Positions 17,783 through 27,773 of a DNA stretch of 64,000 nt are shown one piece after another. A program made the translations under genes and the position numbers. Positions within the stretch are counted from its first letter, which is position 1. Every line of letters begins with the position of its first letter. Under the pieces are notes generated by a model that saw nothing but the letters and a program-made list of their open reading frames with translations, did no database searches and had not been told where the DNA came from. Origin of the DNA: Cyclobacteriaceae bacterium (GTDB lineage: Bacteria > Bacteroidota > Bacteroidia > Cytophagales > Cyclobacteriaceae); assembly GCA_020436165.1 (NCBI GenBank), contig JAGQYI010000048.1, forward strand, positions 17,919 through 81,918. Reading direction: 5' to 3'.

Positions 17783-18934
17783 ATGAACGATTTAAAACAA
17801 GTTAAAAACTTCGATTACGGACTGGAAAAAATATTTCCTGAAGCAAAAGATTTCCTTCCTATAAATGGTACCGACTACGTTGAAATATATGTAGGCAATG
17901 CCAAGCAGTCAGCTCATTATTACAAGACAGCCTTTGGCTTCCAATCATTAGCCTACTCAGGACTTGAGACAGGTTCTAAAAACAAGACTTCCTATGTACT
18001 GGTACAAGATAAGATAAGGCTTGTACTTACCTCATCCATGGAGCCAGATAGTGAGATAAATAAACATTTGGCAACTCATGGTGATGGAGTAAAGGTTATT
18101 GCCCTTTGGGTGGATGATGCTACCAAAGCTTTTGAAGAAACCACTAAGCGAGGAGCCAAACCTTACTTGCAACCTATCAAAGAAGAAGATGAAAATGGCT
18201 ATGTAGTTCGTTCAGGAATTCACACTTATGGAGACACTGTCCACATTTTTGTAGAACGAAATGAGTACAAGGGCATTTTCCTTCCCGGTTACGAAAAATG
18301 GGAATCCACCTACAACCCTGAACCAACTGGCTTAAGATACATTGACCACATGGTAGGCAATGTGGGATGGGACGAAATGAATACCTGGGCCGAATTTTAT
18401 CAAAATGTAATGGGTTTTGCCAACCTTATCACCTTTGATGACAAGGATATCTCTACCCAATACACCGCCCTAATGAGTAAGGTAATGACCAATGGAAATG
18501 GTCGTATAAAATTTCCTATCAATGAACCGGCTGAAGGTATCAAAAAGTCTCAGATTGAAGAATATATTGATTTCTATAAAGGAGCCGGCTGCCAGCACAT
18601 TGCCGTTGCTACCAACGATATTGTGCATACGGTTCGTGAAATGACAGAACGAGGAGTTGAGTTTTTGTATGTACCAGGCACCTATTACGACACCGTGGGT
18701 GATCGTGTAGGGAATATTGAAGAAGATCTTAGAAAACTAAAAGACCTAGGAATAATGGTAGATCGTGATGATGAAGGATACCTCCTCCAGATATTTACCA
18801 AACCCGTAGAAGATAGACCCACCATGTTCTTTGAGATTATTCAGAGAAAAGGAGCTCAATCGTTTGGCAAGGGTAACTTCCAGGCACTTTTTGAATCAAT
18901 TGAGGCCGAACAAGCCAAAAGAGGAACACTTTAA
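17783..18934 (+). CDS. hppD: 4-Hydroxyphenylpyruvate dioxygenase
   Basis: Fe(II) oxygenase that turns 4-hydroxyphenylpyruvate into homogentisate, the substrate of HmgA (383 aa). Two vicinal-oxygen-chelate domains are visible. The C-terminal one carries the metal ligands in YIDHMVGNV (first His), GCQHIAVATNDI (second His) and FFEIIQRKG (Glu), and the closing helix region GNFQALFESIEAEQAKRG is characteristic. It is followed after 8 bp by fahA. Separation from hmgA by a four-helix-bundle insertion may weaken co-transcription. Confidence 0.95.
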   Translation: MNDLKQVKNFDYGLEKIFPEAKDFLPINGTDYVEIYVGNAKQSAHYYKTAFGFQSLAYSGLETGSKNKTSYVLVQDKIRLVLTSSMEPDSEINKHLATHGDGVKVIALWVDDATKAFEETTKRGAKPYLQPIKEEDENGYVVRSGIHTYGDTVHIFVERNEYKGIFLPGYEKWESTYNPEPTGLRYIDHMVGNVGWDEMNTWAEFYQNVMGFANLITFDDKDISTQYTALMSKVMTNGNGRIKFPINEPAEGIKKSQIEEYIDFYKGAGCQHIAVATNDIVHTVREMTERGVEFLYVPGTYYDTVGDRVGNIEEDLRKLKDLGIMVDRDDEGYLLQIFTKPVEDRPTMFFEIIQRKGAQSFGKGNFQALFESIEAEQAKRGTL

Positions 18935-18942
18935 TTTTAATT

Positions 18943-20196
18943 ATGAAAAAAATGGAAAGCTGGGTTCAGGTTGATGCCAATTCAGACTTTAGCATATACA
19001 ATATACCTTTTGGTATTTTTAAACAGAATGGCCGTGTTAGAGCCGGATCGGCAATTGGTAATTACGTTATCGATCTGGATCAGCTGCACAAACGTAATTA
19101 CCTGGATTCATTTGAACTTCCAGAGGGCTTTTTTGAATCCGATACACTTAACGAATTTATAAATCAAGGGAAAGAGGTAACCAATGCCCTTAGAGTTAAG
19201 ATCATTGAGTTATTCTCCAAAGAATCTGGTGAGTTACAGGATAATAAATCAGACATTGAGTCTATTTTAATTCCAATGAGCGAGGTGGAGATGCTAATGC
19301 CAGTCGATGTCCCTAATTATACCGACTTTTATTCAAGCATTGAGCATGCCACTAACGTTGGCACTATGTTCAGAGACCCTGATAACGCATTGTTTCCGAA
19401 CTGGAAACATCTGCCAGTTGGTTATCATGGCCGATCTTCATCTATTGTTGTTTCAGGTACGCCTATAAAACGCCCTAAAGGTCAAACCAAGGCTCCGGAT
19501 GCTGACAATCCAACATTTGGCCCCACCCAACGGCTAGATTTTGAGTTAGAAATGGCTTTTATTGTAGGAAAGGAGACTATACTTGGCGAATCGGTTTCAA
19601 CCAAAGATACAGAAGACTACATATTTGGATTTGTGCTTTTTAATGATTGGTCAGCCCGAGATATACAAGTGTGGGAATATGTGCCCTTAGGGCCATTTCT
19701 TGCAAAGAATTTTGGCTCTTCTGTATCTCCATGGATTGTAACGCTTGAAGCCTTAGAACAGTTTAGAGTGGAAACACCTAAGCAGGATCCTCAAGTACTC
19801 CCTTACCTTCAAATTGAAGGTAAAAAGAACTTCGATATCAACTTACAGGTAGGTATCATTCCAGAAAACAGTGAAGAGCAAATTGTAAGTAATTCCAACT
19901 TTAAATACATGTATTGGAATGTAAACCAGCAATTGGCTCACCATACGGTAAATGGCTGCAACATAGAAATTGGTGATATGTATGCGTCCGGAACTATTAG
20001 TGGACCAACGGAAGACTCGTATGGCTCCATGCTGGAATTAGCCTGGAAAGGAACAAAGCCCATTAAAATGAAGGATGGTTCTGAACGCAAGTTTATTAAT
20101 GATGGTGATACAGTTGTCATGCGTGGTTATGCTGAAAAAGAAGGAATGAGAGTAGGGTTTGGTGAAGTACGATCACTAATTTTACCTTCAGACTAA
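18943..20196 (+). CDS. fahA: Fumarylacetoacetase
   Basis: Hydrolyses fumarylacetoacetate to fumarate and acetoacetate, the last step of tyrosine catabolism (417 aa). The N-terminal SH3-like domain includes IPFGIFKQNGRVRAGSAIG. The catalytic domain has DFYSSIEHATNVGTMFRDP, LPVGYHGRSSSIV, the metal-binding LDFELEMAFIVGK and VLFNDWSARDIQVWEY. All are typical of the full-length enzyme rather than the short FAH-domain hydrolases. It is 8 bp after hppD and 10 bp before the flavin reductase gene. The acetoacetate it makes could feed the acetoacetyl-CoA synthetase at 301-2262. Confidence 0.95.
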   Translation: MKKMESWVQVDANSDFSIYNIPFGIFKQNGRVRAGSAIGNYVIDLDQLHKRNYLDSFELPEGFFESDTLNEFINQGKEVTNALRVKIIELFSKESGELQDNKSDIESILIPMSEVEMLMPVDVPNYTDFYSSIEHATNVGTMFRDPDNALFPNWKHLPVGYHGRSSSIVVSGTPIKRPKGQTKAPDADNPTFGPTQRLDFELEMAFIVGKETILGESVSTKDTEDYIFGFVLFNDWSARDIQVWEYVPLGPFLAKNFGSSVSPWIVTLEALEQFRVETPKQDPQVLPYLQIEGKKNFDINLQVGIIPENSEEQIVSNSNFKYMYWNVNQQLAHHTVNGCNIEIGDMYASGTISGPTEDSYGSMLELAWKGTKPIKMKDGSERKFINDGDTVVMRGYAEKEGMRVGFGEVRSLILPSD

Positions 20197-20206
20197 TTTT
20201 TGATAT

Positions 20207-21091
20207 ATGATACGTTCAATTAACCCAAATGACCTTTCGATACCGGAACGTCATGGGATACTTTTAAGCGCAGTCTCACCAAGACCTATTGCTTTTGCTA
20301 GCACCGTTGATGCTAATGGCAATGTAAACCTAAGCCCATTTAGCTTTTTTAATGTATTTAGCTCTAACCCTCCTATCCTGGTTTTTTCACCAGCTCGAAG
20401 GGGAAGAGAAAATACTACGAAGCATACGCTGGATAATGTTGAAGTTGTTAAAGACGTTGCTATAAGTGTTGTTAGCTACGACATGGTTCAACAAATGTCA
20501 TTAGCAAGCTCAGAATTCCCACAAGGAGTAAATGAGTTTGTAAAGTCAGGATTCACAGAATCACCTTCAGAAACAATTCAACCTCCATTTGTTAAAGAAG
20601 CTCCTGTATCTTTCGAATGCAAGGTAAACGACATCATTCATCTGGGCGACCAAGGAGGAGCAGGCAACCTTGTTATTTGTGAGGTTCTACGTATTCATAT
20701 GAATGATGAAATATTGAACGAACAGGGACAAATTGATCCTAATAAAATAGATACAGTTGCACGAATGGGTGGCTTTTGGTATTGCCGAGCTAGTGGTGAT
20801 GCGTTGTTCCAAATTCCAAAGCCCCTCACCTCTGTGGGTATTGGTTATGATATGATTCCAAAAGAAATAAGGAATAGCGGTGTTCTTACAGGTAATGAAT
20901 TAGGTCAACTTGGAAATATTGAACAGTTGCCTTCAAAAGAGGAAGTGACTAAAGCAAAAGAAATTTCAGAAGTTGCCAAAATTTTAAGCTCTGGAACAGA
21001 AGTGGAAGAGAGACTTCATCAACTAGCCAAAGGTTATTTGGCTAAAGGACAAACTGAACAGGCCTGGGCTATTCTTATGAGCAATAAATAA
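20207..21091 (+). CDS. Flavin reductase family protein (FMN-binding split barrel)
   Basis: A 294-residue protein with the flavin-reductase-like split beta-barrel in residues 1-200: the SPRPIAFASTVDANGNVNLSP block, PFSFFNVFSSNPPILVFSP, then SYDMVQQMSLASSEFP. Family members bind FMN and reduce it or act as flavin-dependent oxidoreductases. The C-terminal ~70 residues are helical and may be specific to this group. Position 10 bp after fahA puts it in the aromatic operon, but its step is unclear: it may supply reduced flavin or act on a side product. The operon ends at a hairpin terminator. Confidence 0.82.
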   Translation: MIRSINPNDLSIPERHGILLSAVSPRPIAFASTVDANGNVNLSPFSFFNVFSSNPPILVFSPARRGRENTTKHTLDNVEVVKDVAISVVSYDMVQQMSLASSEFPQGVNEFVKSGFTESPSETIQPPFVKEAPVSFECKVNDIIHLGDQGGAGNLVICEVLRIHMNDEILNEQGQIDPNKIDTVARMGGFWYCRASGDALFQIPKPLTSVGIGYDMIPKEIRNSGVLTGNELGQLGNIEQLPSKEEVTKAKEISEVAKILSSGTEVEERLHQLAKGYLAKGQTEQAWAILMSNK

Positions 21092-21151
21092 CATTTTATT
21101 GCTTATTTTCGTTAAGTAACAAAGGTTAGGATAATTCAAATGAGTATTATG

Positions 21152-21173
21152 GCCGGCCCAAAGGCCGGCTTTT
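21152..21173 (+). terminator. Rho-independent terminator of the tyrosine operon
   Basis: GCCGGCC (21152-21158), loop CAAA, GGCCGGC (21163-21169), then TTTT. The stem is perfect but the T-run is short. It lies between the flavin reductase and the MORN-repeat gene, only 4 bp before the latter's ATG, so it may also sit in that gene's leader. Confidence 0.7.
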
Positions 21174-21177
21174 CATT

Positions 21178-21792
21178 ATGAAAAGACTTCTTATACTATT
21201 ACTTGCTTTTTTATCTGCTCAAGCATACAGCCAATCTGTAGAAACACACTACGATAATGGTACACTCCGCTCGATTGGGGAATTAAAAAATGGGCAAAAA
21301 ACTGGAGCCTGGAAGTTCTATTACCCGGATGGCACCCTTCAGGCAGTTGAAAATTATCAAAACGATCAGTTGAATGGAGAAGTACTAACGTACGATTTTG
21401 ACGGAAATCTTCAGGGGAAAGAAAACTGGCTTAATGGCACTCTTGAAGATTCAGCCTATTATTATTACCCAAGCAAAAGAATCAAAAAAATGGGTGTGTA
21501 CAAGTCTGGCCAATATTCCGGAATGTGGATTGATTATTACCCTACAGGAGTTGTTAAAAGAACTCTGGAATATGTAAATGGAGAGCCTCAAGGCTACTGG
21601 AAGTTCTATTCGGAAAAAGGTATTTTGATTCAAAAAGGGGAATACAAAAATGGCCTTGAAAACGGTAATTGGGAATTCTACAACAAGAAAGGAAAACTCA
21701 AATACAAGGGCAAATACAATAATGGCAAAAAAACCGGGGACTGGGTAGAGATATCCGGTGGCAAGGAAAAGCCGTTCTACTACAATGATTAA
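21178..21792 (+). CDS. Secreted MORN-variant repeat protein (YwqK-like)
   Basis: A 204-residue secreted protein. It has a signal peptide of about 19 residues (ends in AQAYSQ), then six to seven tandem repeats of about 23 residues with the pattern G-x-x-K-x-G-x-W-x-x-Y-x-x-x-G-x-L, for example KNGQKTGAWKFYYPDGTL and KNGLENGNWEFYNKKGKL. This is the MORN_2/YwqK type. Some relatives are annotated as antitoxins, but nothing here supports that. It may be a structural periplasmic or surface protein. Its stop overlaps the stop of the convergent outer-membrane protein gene by 4 bp. Confidence 0.8.
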   Translation: MKRLLILLLAFLSAQAYSQSVETHYDNGTLRSIGELKNGQKTGAWKFYYPDGTLQAVENYQNDQLNGEVLTYDFDGNLQGKENWLNGTLEDSAYYYYPSKRIKKMGVYKSGQYSGMWIDYYPTGVVKRTLEYVNGEPQGYWKFYSEKGILIQKGEYKNGLENGNWEFYNKKGKLKYKGKYNNGKKTGDWVEISGGKEKPFYYND

Positions 21793-23189
21793 AAATCACT
21801 AGTCAGGCTTAGGAAAAACCCGTGTTCACCCGAATTATTAAACGAGTATTCTGCACGAATCACAAAATCATACATGGTTACAAAATCGAGGCCAATACCA
21901 GTACCTGCAAGCCACTTATCAGCGAGTAAGGCATTACCCTCAAGTCCATCCACATTTTTAGCATATCCTACATCCAGATACGTTTTTATATACAAACCGT
22001 AAGGTATATATTGAAATTGCTCCAAAGGCATGCTTTTCCACCTGGTATTCCCCTTGAATATCTCCTTTTTAAATGTTGCTTTATTCAGAAAGTAATTTTG
22101 CGAATAAATTACGCTCAGTTCATACCCTCTTACAAGATTATTTCTAAATCCCAGCCCGTAAAGCAAGGTATAAGGCTGCTCTCCAGGCACACTTAAACTT
22201 ACAGAACTGTAATTGCTAAAATAAAACCCTTTTTTAAGGTCAAAATAATGGGAATAACTCGCATTTAAACCCGTTTTAGAAACACTATTCTTTCCTCCAA
22301 AACCAAGATGATAGATCTCTGCATTTAGTTCAAAACCCTTTAAAGGATAAGCAACTATATCCCTTTTATCCAAACTAAAATTGTAACTCAATTTAGCATA
22401 TTGTTGCCTGTTGGTGCCGGTACCTAAATAGTTCGGATTTAATTCCAGTACAGTGTCTGCAACATTACTTATGTTGTATTCTAACCCAATACTATGTCTT
22501 GTATAGAATGAGTTTCTAAGCGTGTAAACGCCTCCAAAGTGGTAGCTGGTTTTTAAACGATTAGGTGATTCGTAGAATTCTCTATTGTTATTTTCTACTT
22601 TGTAATGAAGGTTATTGTATTCAAGATATTTCCAAAAGAATGAAAGACCATTTCTTTGACTTCGGTCAATATATGGGAAAGAGTACTCTATTTCAAAACG
22701 TTTTGTATAACCAAACTGGGCAGTAAGTGTCATACGTTCATTCATTCCTCTCATATTAAAATGATAAAGGCTTAATCCGTAAATCAGGCGATTAAAATCA
22801 TGGTCGTGATTAACCCACCAATCATTAAAGTTTCGGTCTATAATGTCAAGTAAAGGAATAGGGAACAGATACCAGCGCTCAGAAACATCAATTACAATAT
22901 CTACCTTAGTGTAATCGAGTTCCAGCATTCCAACAGTAACCTCATTAAAAAGTTTGGTATTATAAATCTTGTTTCTATCGGCCTCAAGTATTTTTTCAAG
23001 CGTATTAAACTCATACTTTTTGCCAATTTCAACGGACATTTCGCGTAAAATTATTCTGTCCCTTGTTTTATTATTTCCTGTCAGAAAAATATTATCAATT
23101 ACCACATATCGAGTGGTATCTTGCCCAAACGTATGAATAGCCGAACCAATAAAGAGCAGAAAAAATATTTTTAACCTCAGAGGTAACAA
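21789..23189 (-). CDS. BamA/TamA-family outer-membrane protein
   Basis: A 466-residue Omp85-like protein. It has a signal peptide (about 1-22), then a POTRA-like domain (about 28-105) with VVIDNIFLTGNNKTRDRIILREM and IYNTKLFNEVTV. A 16-strand-type beta-barrel follows from about 110 to the end, with aromatic-rich strands and a terminal Phe (SFNNSGEHGFFLSLTSDF). Only one POTRA is seen, so it is not the essential BamA (five POTRAs) but a smaller paralogue. It could insert or transport a particular outer-membrane client or lipid. The next gene upstream on this strand encodes another outer-membrane protein. Confidence 0.82.
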   Translation of the reverse strand: MLPLRLKIFFLLFIGSAIHTFGQDTTRYVVIDNIFLTGNNKTRDRIILREMSVEIGKKYEFNTLEKILEADRNKIYNTKLFNEVTVGMLELDYTKVDIVIDVSERWYLFPIPLLDIIDRNFNDWWVNHDHDFNRLIYGLSLYHFNMRGMNERMTLTAQFGYTKRFEIEYSFPYIDRSQRNGLSFFWKYLEYNNLHYKVENNNREFYESPNRLKTSYHFGGVYTLRNSFYTRHSIGLEYNISNVADTVLELNPNYLGTGTNRQQYAKLSYNFSLDKRDIVAYPLKGFELNAEIYHLGFGGKNSVSKTGLNASYSHYFDLKKGFYFSNYSSVSLSVPGEQPYTLLYGLGFRNNLVRGYELSVIYSQNYFLNKATFKKEIFKGNTRWKSMPLEQFQYIPYGLYIKTYLDVGYAKNVDGLEGNALLADKWLAGTGIGLDFVTMYDFVIRAEYSFNNSGEHGFFLSLTSDF

Positions 23190-23235
23190 TAAGTTAATTT
23201 TATTTTAAGCATCAAAGATGTGATTTTCTAACGAA

Positions 23236-23955
23236 CTATGATGCATTAAGGTTAAGTTTCAAACGAATACGAAATATGTGTTGTTGTATATCTATTCCTT
23301 GATCTACCTCAATTGCATGCACCTGATAATGAAGCTCAAGCCCTACCCTTTTCGAAAAATCACGTCCAATAACAAATGTATAGCGTTGGTACTTACTAAA
23401 AGGTAAAATAGTGCCTTTATCGAGTTCATCTAAAAACTCAATTAATAACTGATTGTAGGTAGACCTTTTTTCGCCAAATAATTTATAATGAGGTGTTGCC
23501 AGCCCTACCCTATACCTCCCTCTCACATTAAATTCAGTAGCATAAGAATCTGTCAAAAACCAACGTTCTTCTACCATAACCCTATGATGGATAGAAAAAC
23601 CTCTAACTCTTGGCCACACAAGCTCAACCGCCTGAAAGACCCGAAGGTCCAAAATATTTTCAAAATCAGGATTGGTACTGTAAAATGCGGCAACGCCTCC
23701 TATTAGGGTAATATCTTTTGTTGGTTTCCACTGCAAGGCAGGTCGTATGTAAAATACAGACCAGTGCATATCAAAATAATACCGGGCTCCAAGATCGCCT
23801 ACTTGGGCAAGTTTATCATTGAATTGGTATTTTAATATTGCATCATTCCAACTTTGGAATTCCTGGCCTCTAACCTGACTAAATGAAAGTGTGGAAACAA
23901 AAAGAAGTAAAACAATTAAAAAGTATTTTGATTTAATAGTCACTAAAAAAATCAT
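23236..23955 (-). CDS. DUF2490 outer-membrane beta-barrel protein
   Basis: A 239-residue protein with a signal peptide (about 1-27, ending in LSFSQ) and a beta-barrel. The pattern DLGARYYFDMHWSVFYIRPALQWKP, VELVWPRVRGFSIHHRVMVEERWF, RYRVGLATPHYK and the final HIFRIRLKLNL matches DUF2490, a family of unknown function common in Bacteroidota. It is 46 bp upstream of the BamA-like gene on the same strand and may form a pair with it. Confidence 0.82.
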   Translation of the reverse strand: MIFLVTIKSKYFLIVLLLFVSTLSFSQVRGQEFQSWNDAILKYQFNDKLAQVGDLGARYYFDMHWSVFYIRPALQWKPTKDITLIGGVAAFYSTNPDFENILDLRVFQAVELVWPRVRGFSIHHRVMVEERWFLTDSYATEFNVRGRYRVGLATPHYKLFGEKRSTYNQLLIEFLDELDKGTILPFSKYQRYTFVIGRDFSKRVGLELHYQVHAIEVDQGIDIQQHIFRIRLKLNLNAS

Positions 23956-23988
23956 AACTCAAAGTTATTACAGACTCATATAATACAA

Positions 23989-24023
23989 AAAAAGCTCGTT
24001 TCTGAATAGAATACGAGCTTTTT
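23989..24023 (-). terminator. Terminator of tRNA-Glu
   Basis: On the minus strand AAAAAGCTCGT (from 24023 down) pairs with ACGAGCTTTTT (ending at 23989), with a 13-nt loop and a T-rich tail. It starts right after the tRNA 3' end (24025). Confidence 0.85.
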
Positions 24024-24024
24024 G

Positions 24025-24096
24025 TAGTCCGTAGGGGAATCGAACCCCTGTTACCAGGATGAAAACCTGGCGTCCTAACCCCTAGACGAACGGACC
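24025..24096 (-). tRNA. tRNA-Glu (anticodon UUC)
   Basis: Minus-strand 72-nt cloverleaf. Acceptor GGTCCGT pairs with ACGGACT plus discriminator A. The D arm is TCGTCTAGGGGTTAGGACG, the anticodon stem CCAGG/CCTGG encloses TTTTCAT (anticodon TTC), and the T arm has GGTTCGATTCC. CCA is not encoded. Confidence 0.96.
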
Positions 24097-24114
24097 TCCT
24101 TTAAAAAGGTGGTG

Positions 24115-24144
24115 CAAATATAGTTGTGGTTTTTATTTTGCCAA
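24115..24144 (-). promoter_or_regulatory. Promoter of tRNA-Glu
   Basis: On the minus strand TTG (24144-24142), a 19-bp spacer, then TATATTTG (24122-24115), an exact Bacteroidota match. The predicted start falls just before the tRNA 5' end at 24096. Confidence 0.72.
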
Positions 24145-24218
24145 ACCAGGTTGATTATTTTTTTCTTTTTTATGTTTTCTGCTTTGTCAATAATTAAAGA
24201 TAATACAATTCCCTTTTA

Positions 24219-24249
24219 TTGATTTTAGCATACAGGAATGCTACCTTTG
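24219..24249 (+). promoter_or_regulatory. Promoter of gap
   Basis: TTG at 24219-24221, a 20-bp spacer, then TACCTTTG at 24242-24249, an exact TAnnTTTG. It lies 36 bp before the gap ATG. Confidence 0.75.
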
Positions 24250-24279
24250 TGGAAATTTTTAACACATACTAAAGCTTAA

Positions 24280-25272
<993 letters not shown>

Positions 25273-25293
25273 TTATATAAAACTAATTCAAAT

Positions 25294-25320
25294 AAAAAGG
25301 CTCCTAAAAGGAGCCTTTTT
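25294..25320. terminator. Bidirectional terminator between gap and yebC
   Basis: AAAAAGGCTCCT (25294-25305), loop AAA, AGGAGCCTTTTT (25309-25320). A perfect 12-bp stem with A and T tracts, suited to both convergent genes. Confidence 0.9.
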
Positions 25321-25338
25321 TATTATGTCAATCTCAAA

Positions 25339-26082
25339 CTAGAGTGTAGCCATTTGCTCCTCTGTAGCCTCAATGTTATGATACACTTTCTGAACGTCAT
25401 CATTATCTTCTAATGCATCAATCAGCTTCATTACTTTTTCAAAAGCTTCATCGTCAAGGCTAACAAATGTATTTGGTATACGCTCCAGCTCTGCATTTTC
25501 AGCTTCAAGGCCTAACTCATCCAATTTAGATTGCATATTGCCAAAATCTTCCATAGCGCATGTTATGGAAATAAACCCATCATCAAACTCGACCTCGTCT
25601 GCTCCGCCATCAATTAGCTCAAGAGTTAGCTCATCTTCATCCATACCTTCCGTCATGGGTATCGCAAAAACTCCTTTCCTGTCAAAAATAAATTCCAACG
25701 ACCCATTGGTACCCAAACTTCCTCCATGTTTGCTAAAGGCTGCACGCACATCTGCCACTGTTCTGTTCAAATTATCAGTTGTGCACTCTACAAAAACAGC
25801 TACTCCGTTAGAGCCATACCCTTCATAGGTAGTTTCCATATAATCAGCTGCGTCACCACCGGCTACCTTCTTAATTGCTCGCTCAATAGTATCCTTAGGC
25901 ATATTTTTGCCCTTAGCATTTTGTACAGCTAAACGTAACCTTGGATTCATTTCCGGGTCAGCACCACCAGTCTTTGCTGCTACAGTAATTTCTTTGATGA
26001 GTTTGGTAAATATTTTACCTCTTTTCTTATCTAGCGCACCTTTTTTATGCTTAATGGTACTCCACTTACTATGGCCACTCAT
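25339..26082 (-). CDS. YebC/PmpR-family protein
   Basis: A 247-residue member of the YebC/TACO1 family, described as a DNA-binding regulator in some bacteria and as a translation factor that helps ribosomes through proline stretches in others. The N-terminus MSGHSKWSTIKHKKGALDKK is diagnostic, followed by IKEITVAAKTGGADPEMN and the TTYEGYGSNGVAVFVECTTDN block. It is 42 bp downstream of the EamA transporter gene on the same strand. Confidence 0.93.
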   Translation of the reverse strand: MSGHSKWSTIKHKKGALDKKRGKIFTKLIKEITVAAKTGGADPEMNPRLRLAVQNAKGKNMPKDTIERAIKKVAGGDAADYMETTYEGYGSNGVAVFVECTTDNLNRTVADVRAAFSKHGGSLGTNGSLEFIFDRKGVFAIPMTEGMDEDELTLELIDGGADEVEFDDGFISITCAMEDFGNMQSKLDELGLEAENAELERIPNTFVSLDDEAFEKVMKLIDALEDNDDVQKVYHNIEATEEQMATL

Positions 26083-26124
26083 ATTGTTAAGTTGTTTAAA
26101 TCGAACCCAAAATTATTATTTTCC

Positions 26125-26979
26125 TTACTTTTTCGCTCGCTGCTCCACCCTAATTTTAAACCAAATATTAGATATTACTCCAGTAAGTATAATCAGTATG
26201 CCTATAAAAGACTTTAACGTATAGGATTCATCGAAAAAGAAATACCCAAATGTCAAAGCGAAAATAATCCCAATATACTGGATGCTGGACACTTTGGAAA
26301 GGTCGTCCAGTTGATAAGCTTTGGTTAAAAAATATTGAGCAAATTGAGTAACCACCCCAATGCTAATTAAAATAAACAGTTCTGCTAAACCTGGAGTTGT
26401 CCACCCTCTGAACAATAGATAAGTACCTGTTATTGGTATCGTTATCAGTGGAAAATAAAAGATGATAACCAAGGGATGTTCGCTAAGTTTAAGCTTACGA
26501 ATACTGTTATAAGCCACTCCTGCACCAAAAGCTGAACCAACCCCAAGAATAACTTGCCACATACTTACCCGTGGATCAAAACCCTGAATCAAAAACACAC
26601 CTAAAAGTGCTACAAAAAAGAAAATCCATTGTACTGAATACACCCGTTCTTTAACAATGAATATTCCCAATATTGTTGTGAAAATAGGAGATGTATACTG
26701 AATGGCCACTGCGCTTGCCAATGGCATTTGTTGTATGGTAGCAAAAAACATCAGCAAAGCAACCGAGCCGGCTATACCACGAATGATTAACCACTTCTTA
26801 TTATTACCCCAAATACTTATTCCTAAACGTTTAACGGTAATAAATGAGATGACAAACGAAACAATTGAACGAAAAAATACAATTTCAACAGGGCCTATTC
26901 TTGGAATGTACTTTATAAGAACGTTCATTATGGCAAAAAAGGAAGTTGCCACTAACATGTAGAGTACCCCTCTGCTCAT
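26125..26979 (-). CDS. EamA/DMT-family permease
   Basis: Inner-membrane transporter of 284 aa with about ten predicted transmembrane helices in two EamA repeats. Markers are MFFATIQQMPLASAVAIQYTSP in the first half and ISIGVVTQFAQYFLTKAYQ in the second. The family exports or takes up metabolites; the substrate is unknown. Its start codon overlaps the stop of the upstream ABC ATPase gene by one base (TAATG), so the two are probably co-translated. Confidence 0.88.
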   Translation of the reverse strand: MSRGVLYMLVATSFFAIMNVLIKYIPRIGPVEIVFFRSIVSFVISFITVKRLGISIWGNNKKWLIIRGIAGSVALLMFFATIQQMPLASAVAIQYTSPIFTTILGIFIVKERVYSVQWIFFFVALLGVFLIQGFDPRVSMWQVILGVGSAFGAGVAYNSIRKLKLSEHPLVIIFYFPLITIPITGTYLLFRGWTTPGLAELFILISIGVVTQFAQYFLTKAYQLDDLSKVSSIQYIGIIFALTFGYFFFDESYTLKSFIGILIILTGVISNIWFKIRVEQRAKK

Positions 26980-27641
26980 TAACCAGCAATTACTCCATCC
27001 TGAATAGTAATTTTTCGATCAGCTATTTCTGCAAGGTGATTGTTGTGAGTAACAATTACGAATGTTTGGCCAAGTTCATCTCGCAATTTAAAAAACAGAT
27101 TATGCAACTCTTCTGCATTCTTTGAGTCCAAATTACCACTTGGTTCATCTGCAAAAACTATTTTTGGTTTGTTAACCAAAGCACGGGCTACTGCTACTCG
27201 TTGCTGTTCTCCACCCGATAGCTGGGAAGGTTTGTGGTTCTTCCTTTGAGAAATTGATAAAATATCGAAAAGTGTATTTACGTAATCTTTGGTTTCGCTA
27301 TCTTCTCTACCTCCAATAAGCGCTGGCATTAAGGCATTTTCAAAAGATGTAAACTCTGGTAGAAGGTTATGAAACTGAAAAATGAATCCTATTGATGAAT
27401 TTCTAAACCTCGCTAACCTCTTCTTGTCTAGCAAATCAATTTGTTTCGAGTCAATTACTAGGGTGCCAATATCCGCTTTTTCAAGTGTTCCTAAAATGTG
27501 CAAAAGAGTACTCTTTCCCGCTCCTGAAGCCCCAACTATGGATATTATTTCCTTCTCTTCTACTTCAAGGTTTACACCTTTAAGCACCTTCACCTCACCA
27601 TAGGATTTAACAAGGTTAGTTGCACTTAAAACCGACTTCAT
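26979..27641 (-). CDS. LolD-type ABC transporter ATP-binding protein
   Basis: A 220-residue ATPase of the MacB/LolD group. Walker A is GASGAGKST (37-45), the signature [15 protein letters not shown] and Walker [13 protein letters not shown] are intact, and an H-loop follows in IVTHN. No permease is adjacent: the next gene is an EamA transporter, which is not an ABC permease, so the partner (LolCE-like) must be elsewhere. I start at [15 protein letters not shown]; ATGs at 27647 and 27665 would add two or eight residues. LolD is the likeliest role, with FtsE- or MacB-like as alternatives. Confidence 0.87.
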   Translation of the reverse strand: MKSVLSATNLVKSYGEVKVLKGVNLEVEEKEIISIVGASGAGKSTLLHILGTLEKADIGTLVIDSKQIDLLDKKRLARFRNSSIGFIFQFHNLLPEFTSFENALMPALIGGREDSETKDYVNTLFDILSISQRKNHKPSQLSGGEQQRVAVARALVNKPKIVFADEPSGNLDSKNAEELHNLFFKLRDELGQTFVIVTHNNHLAEIADRKITIQDGVIAG

Positions 27642-27690
27642 TACCATAGATTTCAAACATAACAAATATATGTTTAAAGGTATTCATTGC

Positions 27691-27721
27691 TTGAAATAAT
27701 AAGCCAAATCAAGTACCTTCG
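27691..27721 (+). promoter_or_regulatory. Promoter of sucC
   Basis: TTG at 27691-27693, a 20-bp spacer, then TACCTTCG at 27714-27721 (seven of eight fixed or free positions fit TAnnTTTG). It places the transcript start downstream of the ATG-like codon at 27687 and so supports the start at 27774. Confidence 0.6.
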
Positions 27722-27773
27722 CAAAACATTTTTGAGCCTTAGTGGGCACATTCAAACAACAAAAATATTAATC

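Noticed and set aside
21178..21792. Antitoxin annotation for the MORN-variant protein
   Set aside because: The name YwqK-family antitoxin is attached to many such proteins, but no toxin gene is adjacent and the protein has a signal peptide.
27687..27773. Extended N-terminus of sucC from 27687
   Set aside because: It contains a promoter-like element and adds residues absent from SucC proteins; [12 protein letters not shown] at 27774 is the canonical start.
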